DNA from: Clostridia bacterium
GTDB lineage: Bacteria; Bacillota; Clostridia; Oscillospirales; CAG-272
DNA: 52,855 nt
Assembly (NCBI GenBank): GCA_017462545.1
Contig: JAFTQX010000032.1
Location: forward strand, 1-52,855
Direction: 5' to 3'
A model generated the notes under the pieces. The model saw nothing but the letters and a program-made list of their open reading frames with translations, ran no database searches and was not told the origin of the DNA. This document shows positions 18,632 to 26,700 of this stretch, piece by piece (position 1 is the stretch's first letter; each line of letters starts with the position of its first letter). The translations under genes were made by a program, and so were the position numbers.

Positions 18632-19276
18632 TTACCCTTTCCTTTTGGTAATATGCTCCATTGCGTTTTGCACATGCGCGGTCATGGCCGCCTCGGCAGC
18701 GGCTACATCCCCCGAGAGAATGGCGTGATAGATCTGACGATGCTCACGCAGTGAGCTTTCAGCGCGGCTCTCATTCTGCACCGATGCTTTTCGGAATTTT
18801 TGTACCTTTTTATGTAGGGGCAAGAGCGTGTCGTAAAAGACCACGCTGCCGCTCATACGATACACCAGCTCGTGAAAGCGGCTATCCATATATTTGATAT
18901 GGTCGGCATCATGTCTGCCAACATAGTATTCCTGCAACTCTAGGGCCTCCAGCAATTCTCCGGCCTCCGGTGAATCAGCGCGGGCAGCGGCCGCCGCGGC
19001 GGCCAGCCCCTCGATCCGCAGACGGATGGCGTAAATATCCCCAATATCCTTATCCGTCACGCCCAGCACCAAAATCCCCTTGGAGGAAAGCTCTACAATG
19101 TGCTCCTGTTCCAGGCGACGCAGTGCCTCACGCACGGGGGTTCGGCTGACGCCGAGATCCTCTGTCAGGCGTGCCTCTGTCAATATCTCACCCGGCTGGT
19201 ACTTACCGCCGAGAATTTCACCCTCTAACCGATCAAAAACCTGATCGGCAAGGGAAATCGTCTTATGCTGTTCCAT
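18632..19276 (-). CDS. GntR-family (FadR/FCD subfamily) transcriptional regulator
   Basis: The 214-residue protein has a winged helix-turn-helix at about residues 10-75 (PGEILTEARLTEDLGVSRTPVREALRRLE) and a helical FCD ligand domain thereafter. Such FCD domains bind small organic acids, often with a metal. The gene lies between Re-citrate synthase and aconitase, 12 and 3 bases from them, so it probably regulates its own operon. A sequence of the FadR-type form, TTGTATACAT, lies just beyond the -10 box of the operon promoter. Citrate or 2-oxoglutarate are guesses for the ligand. Confidence 0.92.
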   Translation of the reverse strand: MEQHKTISLADQVFDRLEGEILGGKYQPGEILTEARLTEDLGVSRTPVREALRRLEQEHIVELSSKGILVLGVTDKDIGDIYAIRLRIEGLAAAAAAARADSPEAGELLEALELQEYYVGRHDADHIKYMDSRFHELVYRMSGSVVFYDTLLPLHKKVQKFRKASVQNESRAESSLREHRQIYHAILSGDVAAAEAAMTAHVQNAMEHITKRKG

Positions 19277-19288
19277 CTTCTCTTCTCC

Positions 19289-20650
19289 TTACACTCCACC
19301 AAGCTCCTTGATCTTTTCCTCCAGCTCTCCGGGGGAAAGTGAGGTCTGGCGGCCACCGGCGTATTCTCCGTCTATCCATTCCTTCAGCTGCACCACGAGA
19401 TCAGCGCGCTTATCCACCATGCGCTCGGGCGGCAGCTCGTAGTACTCATTGATCCAGTAGGCAATGCCTGCAAGACCGGAGGCCTTACCGATCATAACCG
19501 AGGGCTTTTTGCCAAGAATCTTTTCGGTATCAAAGATGTTGTAGATTTCCTTGTCCTTCAAGAGGCCGTCAGCATGAATACCGGCGCGGGTCATGTTAAA
19601 ACTCTTGCCGACAAAGGGGGTCATGGGCGGCACCTGATAGCCGATCTCATTCTTGAAGTAGTTCGCAATATCGGTGATGGCGGTGGTATCCATGCCATCC
19701 AGCGATCCGCGCAGCGAGGCATACTCAAAGACCATGGCCTCCAGCGGGATGTTGCCCGTCCGTTCACCAATGCCGAGCAGCGAACAGTTAACGGCGGAGG
19801 CACCATAGATCCACGCAGTCGTGGCATTGGCAACAGCCTTATAGAAATCGTTGTGACCGTGCCATTCCAGCATTTCGCTGGTTACATCCGAATAATGCTG
19901 CAAGCCGTAGATAATGCCGGGCACACTACGCGGCAGCGCGACCTCGGTATACGGAACACCGTAGCCCATGGTATCACAGGCGCGGATCTTGACCGGAATG
20001 CCCGCATCCTCGGCCATCTCGGTCAGCTCGTTGACAAAGGGAACGACAAAGCCGTAGAAATCCGCACGGGTAATATCCTCCAAATGGCAGCGAGGCATAA
20101 CGCCGGCCTCAAACGCATCTGCCACGGCGGCAAGGTAATGATTCATGCATTCGCGGCGCGTCATTTTCATTTTCTTAAAGATATGATAGTCACTGCAGGA
20201 AACGAGTATGCCCGTCTCACGGATGCCAAGATCGCGCACCAGCTTAAAATCCTCTTTGCTTGCGCGGATCCAGGTCGTAATCTCGGGGAAACGGAGTCCA
20301 AGCTCCTGACAGCGGGCAATCGCCTCGCGATCCTTTTCACTATATACAAAAAACTCTGTCTGACGGATAATACCGTAAGGGCCGCCCAGGCGAGACATCA
20401 GCTTATACAGATCAACGATCTGCTGCACCGTGTACGGCTCAACAGATTGCTGCCCATCACGGAAGGAGGTATCCGTGATCCAGATATCCTTGGGCATGCC
20501 AATCGGCACACGGCGGTGGTTAAACGCCACACGCGGAATATCGGTATACGGATAAATATCCCGATACAAATTCGGCTCTGCCACGTCCTGCAAAGAATAC
20601 TTATAGCTCTTTTGCTCTAACAGGTTGGTGTTTGAAGAAATCTCCAGCAT
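19289..20650 (-). CDS. Re-type citrate synthase (2-isopropylmalate synthase superfamily)
   Basis: The 453-residue protein is of the DRE-TIM metallolyase superfamily but does not look like a leucine-pathway LeuA: it has the long N-terminal segment and IWITDTSFRDGQQS (about 56-69) known from (R)-citrate synthase of anaerobic Clostridia such as Clostridium kluyveri. The metal-binding HGHND is near residue 265, and the chain ends without the regulatory LeuA domain. It condenses oxaloacetate and acetyl-CoA to citrate with Re stereospecificity. Context is strong: aconitase and isocitrate dehydrogenase follow in the same operon. AAGGAAGG precedes ATG 20650. A homocitrate synthase role is the main alternative. 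Confidence 0.85.
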   Translation of the reverse strand: MLEISSNTNLLEQKSYKYSLQDVAEPNLYRDIYPYTDIPRVAFNHRRVPIGMPKDIWITDTSFRDGQQSVEPYTVQQIVDLYKLMSRLGGPYGIIRQTEFFVYSEKDREAIARCQELGLRFPEITTWIRASKEDFKLVRDLGIRETGILVSCSDYHIFKKMKMTRRECMNHYLAAVADAFEAGVMPRCHLEDITRADFYGFVVPFVNELTEMAEDAGIPVKIRACDTMGYGVPYTEVALPRSVPGIIYGLQHYSDVTSEMLEWHGHNDFYKAVANATTAWIYGASAVNCSLLGIGERTGNIPLEAMVFEYASLRGSLDGMDTTAITDIANYFKNEIGYQVPPMTPFVGKSFNMTRAGIHADGLLKDKEIYNIFDTEKILGKKPSVMIGKASGLAGIAYWINEYYELPPERMVDKRADLVVQLKEWIDGEYAGGRQTSLSPGELEEKIKELGGV

Positions 20651-20678
20651 TGCGTTTCCTTCCTTTCATGCTGTATCG

Positions 20679-20688
20679 ATGTATACAA
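20679..20688. promoter_or_regulatory. candidate GntR operator at the operon start
   Basis: ATGTATACAA (TTGTATACAT on the minus strand) matches the FadR-type pattern t-N-GTA-N-TAC-N-a. It lies immediately downstream of the -10 box, near the expected transcription start, where binding of the operon's own regulator would repress. Confidence 0.5.
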
Positions 20689-20716
20689 TTATACACCAAC
20701 GCGCTCGAAAGGTCAA
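20688..20716 (-). promoter_or_regulatory. promoter of the Re-citrate synthase operon
   Basis: On the minus strand TTGACC (20716-20711) and TATAAT (20693-20688) have a 17-base spacer. The start codon is about 40 bases farther. The rest of the gap up to 20842 is AT-rich with no other feature I can support. Confidence 0.82.
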
Positions 20717-20842
20717 GAGTTTTTGCAAAAAAATATGTTTCCACTTGCCGAAAATCTGTTATTTCAGCCTTTAAATTTGTTCCAAAAATGAAAAAATGAA
20801 GGATTTTTAAAAAATATTGCATTTTGAGGGCGAAAGTTCTGT

Positions 20843-20886
20843 TAACAACAACGAGCCGACTCATCCGAGTCGGCTCGTTGTTGTTA
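20843..20886 (-). terminator. 20-base-pair hairpin at the end of the aldolase gene
   Basis: Perfect arms of 20 bases around loop ATCC include the TAA stop codon of the upstream minus-strand gene. On neither side is there a run of T, so this may not be a classical intrinsic terminator; it could protect the mRNA 3' end or act with a factor. Confidence 0.55.
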
Positions 20887-21759
20887 TTCACGCGCGGCAA
20901 GGTAGGCCGCATAGATGGCATTCTTCTCTTCTTCACCATACCGTTTCATGGGGAAAGCGCAGTTGCCAACGGCATAGCCCTGCTTTTCCATAACGGCTTT
21001 GGTAAAGGGAATGGTGATGTACTGCTTCAGCACGTCCACCACGCGATTGATGCGGTGCTGATACCCTCTTGCCTCTTCCATTTTACCAAGGCGGAAATTG
21101 TTATATACGCCAAGCGCGGAATCTAACTGGATGTTGTAGGTGGTGCCGATCGCGCCGTCTGCCCCGGCAGAAAGGCCGGAGAGCATCATTTCATCAGGTC
21201 CGTTGATCACGGTCATTTCACCGTGCGTCATATCCTTCAAGGAAGCCAACTGATAGAAGTTCGGGCTGGTCCATTTGATCGCGGTTACGTTGTCAATCTC
21301 AAATACGCGAGCCGCAAAAGCAGCCGTCATGGGGAAACCCGCGGCGGGGTTATAATAGATCATCATAGGGATAGAAACCGCCTCGCACAGCTTCTTGTAA
21401 TATTGAAATACGTCATCCTCATCATACTGGAAGAAGATGGGCGGGATAGCCGAGATCATATCCGCCCTGCATGTCTCCGCATGCTTGGCAAGGGCTACGG
21501 CCTCGGCAAAATCGGCAGAGGCAATATGCACAATACAGGGAGCGCGGTGGTTGACCGCCTTCACGGCCTCCTCGGCCAGCTCCTCACGCACCTCGCGGCG
21601 CAGGGCAATGCCCTCGCCGGTGGCGCCGCCTACGTAAAAGCCCTGGGCACCGCCGGCCAGCTGATCGTTGATCAGCTGATGAAGCACAGGAACGTTGATC
21701 GTTTCATCCCCACGCAGAGGGGTAACCAGTGCGGGCAAAACACCTTCAATTTTTTTCAT
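20884..21759 (-). CDS. nanA: dihydrodipicolinate synthase/N-acetylneuraminate lyase family aldolase, probably sialic acid lyase
   Basis: The 291-residue TIM-barrel aldolase has the family signature GGATGEGIALRREVREEL, the tyrosine region MIYYNPAAGFP and the Schiff-base lysine in AIKWTSPNFYQL. The K-x-T-S...YQ context is closer to N-acetylneuraminate lyase than to DapA. It would split sialic acid to N-acetylmannosamine and pyruvate. ATG 21759 overlaps the stop of the sialidase-like gene (ATGA) and has GGAG 9 bases upstream; GTG 21774 is another possible start. The coupling to a sialidase-like gene supports the sialic acid role, but other 2-keto acid aldolases remain possible. Confidence 0.75.
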   Translation of the reverse strand: MKKIEGVLPALVTPLRGDETINVPVLHQLINDQLAGGAQGFYVGGATGEGIALRREVREELAEEAVKAVNHRAPCIVHIASADFAEAVALAKHAETCRADMISAIPPIFFQYDEDDVFQYYKKLCEAVSIPMMIYYNPAAGFPMTAAFAARVFEIDNVTAIKWTSPNFYQLASLKDMTHGEMTVINGPDEMMLSGLSAGADGAIGTTYNIQLDSALGVYNNFRLGKMEEARGYQHRINRVVDVLKQYITIPFTKAVMEKQGYAVGNCAFPMKRYGEEEKNAIYAAYLAARE

Positions 21760-22850
21760 TCTACGATTCTCCACTTCTGTTGCATGATCATGCAGGGCTC
21801 TTCTTCTCTGAAATGACCGTAAAACACGGTCAGCAGGCTACCATCTTTCAGTTCAATCGTGCAGGGGTAGCCAACGTCATCATTCGGTGCCTCATTCCAC
21901 AGCACGTGCTCAATATCCCAGGTCTTTCCCAGGTCGCGGCTGAGCATGACGTGAATACCGTACGGCCCCTTACGCACACCGTAGGTGCTGACTAAAACGC
22001 CCGAGGAATGCAAAAACAGGTGTGCCGGTGAGCCATCGTGATCACCCAGAACCTGCTCGGGCTCTGACCAGGTATAGCCGCCATCCTTCGACACCGTTTG
22101 GTAAATCGTAAAAATACGGCCGGGGCCCCAGCCCTGTACGCGGATGTGGCACAGAAGATCGCCATTTGGCAGCTCGATGGCGTGCGGCTCGCACATCAGA
22201 ACGGGCTTCCCCCGCTCCTCACGGTCAATGGCGGGAATGCGGCCAAGATAGCGCGCCTCACCACTTACCGGATCGATCTCGTAGGCGGCAATGTGATCGT
22301 CTGCCTGCTTACTGTCATCCTTACTGAAGGTGCGGCCCACCCATAGCAGCTTGCCGTTTTTCAAAAGAGTTGGCCCATGGGGTGAGGTGACGGGGGAAAT
22401 ATACAGTTCCCGTTCCCACGTAGTACCACCATCACGGCTAAAGCGATAGGTAGCACCTAGATAAGTTTGCTCTTCTTCGTCAGTCACGGTGTCTAAATAG
22501 GCATTGGAATAAGCCTTATCGGCGCAGGAATTCCCGCGCTGAAAATGACGGGTATTGTTGAACGAAGTAATCATAACGCCCTTGTCACCAAAGGTGGCAA
22601 TGCCCGCATCGCGGTCGTCCAGCGGCGTGTCAATGACAACGGCAGGGCGCGTATAGGTTTCCCCCTCGTCCTCACTATAGGCGATCACAGCCTTGCCGAA
22701 GGGACAGACATGCTGACACCGAAAGCCGGAGGATACGACGGCAATTTTACCGTTTTGCAGCCGGGCAACCGACGGCCAGGCAAAATAATTGTGCTTGCTG
22801 TCCGGGTTATCCATAATAATCTTGGGGCATCCGATTTTTTCGATTTTCAT
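21756..22850 (-). CDS. sialidase-like Asp-box (BNR repeat) protein
   Basis: The 364-residue protein is a predicted beta-propeller with four Asp boxes: SEDEGETY, SRDGGTTW, SKDGGYTW and SRDLGKTW, spaced along the chain as in sialidases. The typical FRIP motif of GH33 sialidases is not visible at the N-terminus (FAWPSVARL stands there instead), and there is no signal peptide, so it is either an intracellular sialidase variant or another BNR enzyme. AAAGGTG precedes ATG 22850. It is the first gene of a two-gene unit with the sialic acid lyase-like gene and is divergent from an AraC regulator. Confidence 0.75.
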   Translation of the reverse strand: MKIEKIGCPKIIMDNPDSKHNYFAWPSVARLQNGKIAVVSSGFRCQHVCPFGKAVIAYSEDEGETYTRPAVVIDTPLDDRDAGIATFGDKGVMITSFNNTRHFQRGNSCADKAYSNAYLDTVTDEEEQTYLGATYRFSRDGGTTWERELYISPVTSPHGPTLLKNGKLLWVGRTFSKDDSKQADDHIAAYEIDPVSGEARYLGRIPAIDREERGKPVLMCEPHAIELPNGDLLCHIRVQGWGPGRIFTIYQTVSKDGGYTWSEPEQVLGDHDGSPAHLFLHSSGVLVSTYGVRKGPYGIHVMLSRDLGKTWDIEHVLWNEAPNDDVGYPCTIELKDGSLLTVFYGHFREEEPCMIMQQKWRIVE

Positions 22851-22881
22851 AAAACACCTTTACATTCTTTCTGTTTTGGTT

Positions 22882-22887
22882 TATAAT
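22882..22887 (+). promoter_or_regulatory. candidate -10 box for the AraC gene
   Basis: TATAAT at 22882-22887 with TTACAT at 22860-22865 (16-base spacer) could drive the AraC gene on the plus strand. The minus-strand promoter for the sialidase-like gene is not clear; TTGCAA and TATGAT with an 18-base spacer is one option. Confidence 0.45.
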
Positions 22888-22934
22888 ACAGACAAACGGT
22901 TTTACTGTCTTTATCATAGCACAGTTGAAATTGG

Positions 22935-22944
22935 AATTGCAATT
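22935..22944. promoter_or_regulatory. palindrome AATTGCAATT in the divergent promoter region
   Basis: A perfect 10-base palindrome lies between the divergent sialidase-like and AraC genes. It is a possible regulator site; short and AT-rich, so chance is not excluded. Confidence 0.3.
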
Positions 22945-22951
22945 AACGTAC

Positions 22952-22977
22952 AGGACAAATATGAAAAAACATGTCCT
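22952..22977. promoter_or_regulatory. inverted repeat AGGACA-N14-TGTCCT before the AraC gene
   Basis: The perfect 6-base arms flank 14 AT-rich bases and end directly in front of the AraC ribosome site (GAGGA, 22980-22984). As DNA it may be an operator for AraC autoregulation; as RNA a stem here could limit ribosome access. Confidence 0.4.
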
Positions 22978-22989
22978 TTGAGGAAATGT

Positions 22990-23733
22990 ATGGTCAACTT
23001 ATTTCATAAAGAAATGACGATCAATTTAGAGGAGCAACGCAACAAGCTGCTGATCAACCGGGGCTTTTTTTCCTTTCTCACCAACCCCTCTCCTCTACAC
23101 AGTCACTACTATGCCGAGTTGCACCTCTTTGCGCGCGGTGGCGGCGTATATGCCACAACGGAAAAGGAATACGTCGTGCGAGAGGGAGAGCTGTTGGTTT
23201 TTCCGGCCGGGGTATACCATAGCTGTCGTTCTATTCTACCGAATTCACAGCATATCGACTTTCAGATCACCGATACGATTGAGGAGGTCGTACAGCAACC
23301 GCTGCCAAGCGGCATAGCCCCTGCCCTGTTTGCCGAGATCACACGCTTGGGCGAGAACAGAACCAGCGAGCGGCTGCGCGCCTATCTTTCGCTTCTTTGC
23401 GCGGAGGCAAAAGGCAATTCGGGAGACGAGCCGCTTACCGTGATCGACGACCGCGCGTTTCTGATTCATGAATACATGACGCGCAACTATAACCGTGACA
23501 TCTCTCTGGCAGACATAGCCAAATTTCTTTGCCTTTCCGAAAAGCAAACGGGACGCTTGATCCGCCAATACACGGGGCTTCATTTCAAGGATGCCTTAAC
23601 GCGCTATCGCATAGAGGCGGCCAAGCAGATGATTGAGGCAAAAAACCTACCTCTTTCCAAAATCGCCGAGCTGGTGGGATACCATTCCTACAGCGGATTT
23701 TGGAAGGCCTTTAACGCCTATCGAGATGAATAG
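22990..23733 (+). CDS. AraC-family transcriptional regulator with N-terminal cupin domain
   Basis: The 247-residue regulator has an N-terminal sugar-sensing cupin (about 25-110: HSHYYAELHLFARGGG, EGELLVFPAGVYHSCR) and two C-terminal helix-turn-helix motifs (about 150-245: DISLADIAKFLCLSEKQTGRLI and LSKIAELVGYHSYSGFWKAF). GAGGA precedes ATG 22990 by about 6 bases; a later ATG at 23014 is less well placed. It is divergent from the sialidase-like and aldolase genes, which are the likely targets. Such proteins usually activate sugar-use genes when a ligand is bound. Confidence 0.9.
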   Translation: MVNLFHKEMTINLEEQRNKLLINRGFFSFLTNPSPLHSHYYAELHLFARGGGVYATTEKEYVVREGELLVFPAGVYHSCRSILPNSQHIDFQITDTIEEVVQQPLPSGIAPALFAEITRLGENRTSERLRAYLSLLCAEAKGNSGDEPLTVIDDRAFLIHEYMTRNYNRDISLADIAKFLCLSEKQTGRLIRQYTGLHFKDALTRYRIEAAKQMIEAKNLPLSKIAELVGYHSYSGFWKAFNAYRDE

Positions 23734-23737
23734 AACA

Positions 23738-23770
23738 GGCGGAGACAGAAATCTGTCTCCGCCATTTTTT
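23738..23770 (+). terminator. terminator of the AraC gene
   Basis: An 11-base-pair GC-rich hairpin (arms GGCGGAGACAG and CTGTCTCCGCC, loop AAAT) is followed by ATTTTTT on the plus strand. On the minus strand there is no T-run, so the end of the large phosphoesterase transcript is not explained. Confidence 0.88.
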
Positions 23771-23786
23771 ATTGGGTTTTAACCGT

Positions 23787-26700
23787 TTAAGCCTCACTCT
23801 CACCCATGGCGGCCTCATACATGGCCTGTACCTGGTCGTAGCTTGCAGCTCCCGCATACAGGTTCACCATATCGTAAGAAGCATTTGCATAGTTCTGCAG
23901 GGTGGCAGAGGCAGGATTATCGCCTCCGGATCCGTAATCGGCACCCACGTATACCGTATTGGGACCGTGATCCTTGATCGTGCCGGAAACCTTATAGCTG
24001 CCCATCAGCTCACCGTTCACATACAGATGCGCAATATAGCCATCATAGGTGACTACAATGTGCATCTCCTCCCCCAGCGTAACGGGGCAAGTAATGATCT
24101 TGTAACCACCGCCAGCATGGAACTCAAAATACAGATGTCCACGATAGTTCGGAAGGCTAGCATGCTCCGACGGGATATACAACAGACCGAAACCACCGCC
24201 ATTCTGGTTGGCAAACAGCGCATTGGCACCCGTCTTACTATACTCGCTGTCAATCGTGACCACCATTTCCAGCGTCATCGATTGCAATACGTTGGCATAT
24301 TCCTCGTCGCCCATCTTGTAACCAAATGCATCGCCGGTCATGACAGCCTTACCATCCGAGAAGACGGGGTTGCCTCTCTGCGTGGCAGCATGACCACAAG
24401 CATCGGTATAGGAACCGTTTGCGAAGTCGAGCTTCAAAACCTGCTCCAGCGACAGGAGATGTGCCGTATTCGTCGCAGCGGCATACATCGCCTTGGCATC
24501 CTCTGCGGTCACGCATTCTGCATACAGATGAACATTCTTCACCGAGCAATATGCGGGCATCTGCAAGGCGCCATAGCCGGTCGGGTCTCCACCTACCAGC
24601 AGCGTATGCGGATTGGTGGCAGAGCTGTGGACGATATTCCCCTCAAACGCCTTCGTCGCAGCCAACACACCGTCAACATACAACGAAATATGTCCGTTAC
24701 CGATGGTGGCCACCACATGGATCTCATCCTTCAAGGCAATATTGGCACTAACAAGCACCTCCTGCTTATCAGCATTCGATGTGCCGGTGTAAGAGAAGAA
24801 GTCAAGACGAGTCAGGCCGCCGGAATAGGTATACTTCAAACCAAAGCCACCAGCTTCTACGTTCGAAACGAGCGAGCCGGAGCCCCAGTTCAATGTCGCA
24901 TGATCCGGCGTGGCATCCACAGACAACGTGGTCTCCAATGTCAGCGTGCTTGCCATGGCAGTCTTATCTGCCGCGGTCAGCATATATTGGTATGCGCTCT
25001 TACAATCGAACACAGCCTTGCCGTCCTTGAATACGGGACCGGCACCCTCGCTACCGTCGGTAAGGGTGGTCAGCTTATGCCCTTGCGCATCTGCGGCAGA
25101 GCCGGTCGAGTAGTCGATATCCAGGATATCGGTCAGCTCGGGCAGGGTTACGATGCCCATGGCATTGTTATACAGCAGAGTGGCCTCCGCTGCCGATACG
25201 TTCTCGGCATACAGGCGGACGTTTCTGACCGAGCAAGCGGAGGAGCACTGGAAGCCGCCCCAGCCGTTGGTGTCGGCACCTACCAGCAGATAATGTGGGT
25301 TGGTTGCCGTGCTGTGCTTGATGTTGCCGATCATGGCCTCCTGCGCCACCCGCACGCCGTCTACGTACAGGGTTGCATAGCCGCCACCAACCGTGGCAAC
25401 GACGTGGATCTCATCCTGCAGCGCGATCTCTGCCTGCACCTTGATCGTAGCCGTATCGGTATAGGTCAGGAACTGGAGGAGGGAGGTTGTGCCGCCGGTG
25501 TGAACGTAGTTCAAGCCAAAGCCGCCGGACTCTACGTTGGAGATCAGCGCGTCATAGGTGCCCCAAGACTCGGTTGCTTCACCGGACTTGAAGTAGCTGT
25601 TCACCTTCAGTACGGTCTCAATCGTCATCGTATCATCCATAGATGCCTTGTCGGATGCGGTCAGCGTGTACTGATAGGCGCTGTTTCCGGCGAAGGTAGC
25701 GCGGCCGTTTGCCAGGGTGGGCGTGCCAATTGTCTTGAGCGCGTGCCCCTTACGGTCATCAGCAATACCATCGCTGTAATCGATGTTCAGAATCTCGGTG
25801 AGGTATTCTCTCGGATCCTTGCTTTCCTCTGTCGTGAAGGTGGTCTGCAGCGTCGCGGAGGATTTACCGAAGATGCTGTCAGCGCGCATATAGACCTTAT
25901 ACTCGGTATTCGGTTTCAGACCGGGAATGTCAAAGCTCACGGTCTGGTTGGCGCGGCTTGCGCGATAATATTCGGAAAGCTTTCTCTGCGTAAAGACGAT
26001 ATTATCGTTCATATCGGTAACGATGACGGCGTAATACTCGACCGCGTTATCCGAAACGGTATCCTTGATGGTAGCAAGCGGGGTTTTGATCTTTGCCGTA
26101 GTAGAGGTTACGTCCTCCACCGTCAGCTCGGCGTCTGTTGCAAATTCGGGTGCCTTTGCCAGCAGCGCGCGGTCTGCTACCTTGTAGGTAAAGTTCGCAG
26201 TAGAACGAAGAATCGCGGGGATATCAATACGCCACTTCTGGCCAATGGTCTCCTGCGTGCCAAAGTCATAACGCTCTACATAGATGACATTGGTATCGCT
26301 GATGGTCATGATCATGCCCTGGTTTGCCTCATACGCATAAGACGCGGGAGAGGTGTAACCGGAGCTGTATACCCACCACCACTTGGAGCCGGAGGTAGGC
26401 AGCTGAATGTTGGTAAAGTTCTTCTGCTGGATCATCATCGGATCCTGGAAGGCGTAGTGCGTGTGGCCGGTCATCCAGACGATCTGAGGATACTGGTTGA
26501 CGACAGCCTGCGTCTCGGCAGAAAGCGTCATCTTGGAGGTACCCTTGATCTCGCCGTAGCCGATATGGTTGTAGATCAGGATCGGCTTGGTGGGATCTGC
26601 GGCTACTGCCTTTTCCAGCTCCTGCAGGAGGAAGGCCTCAGACTTTTCGCCGTAGGTGGCACCGCCGCCGCGCATGGAAAGACCGATCAGATAGGTGCCA

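Noticed and set aside
19289-20650. 2-isopropylmalate synthase (leuA) for the leucine operon
   Set aside because: Its N-terminal region and lack of the regulatory domain fit Re-citrate synthase, and its neighbours are aconitase and isocitrate dehydrogenase rather than leu genes.
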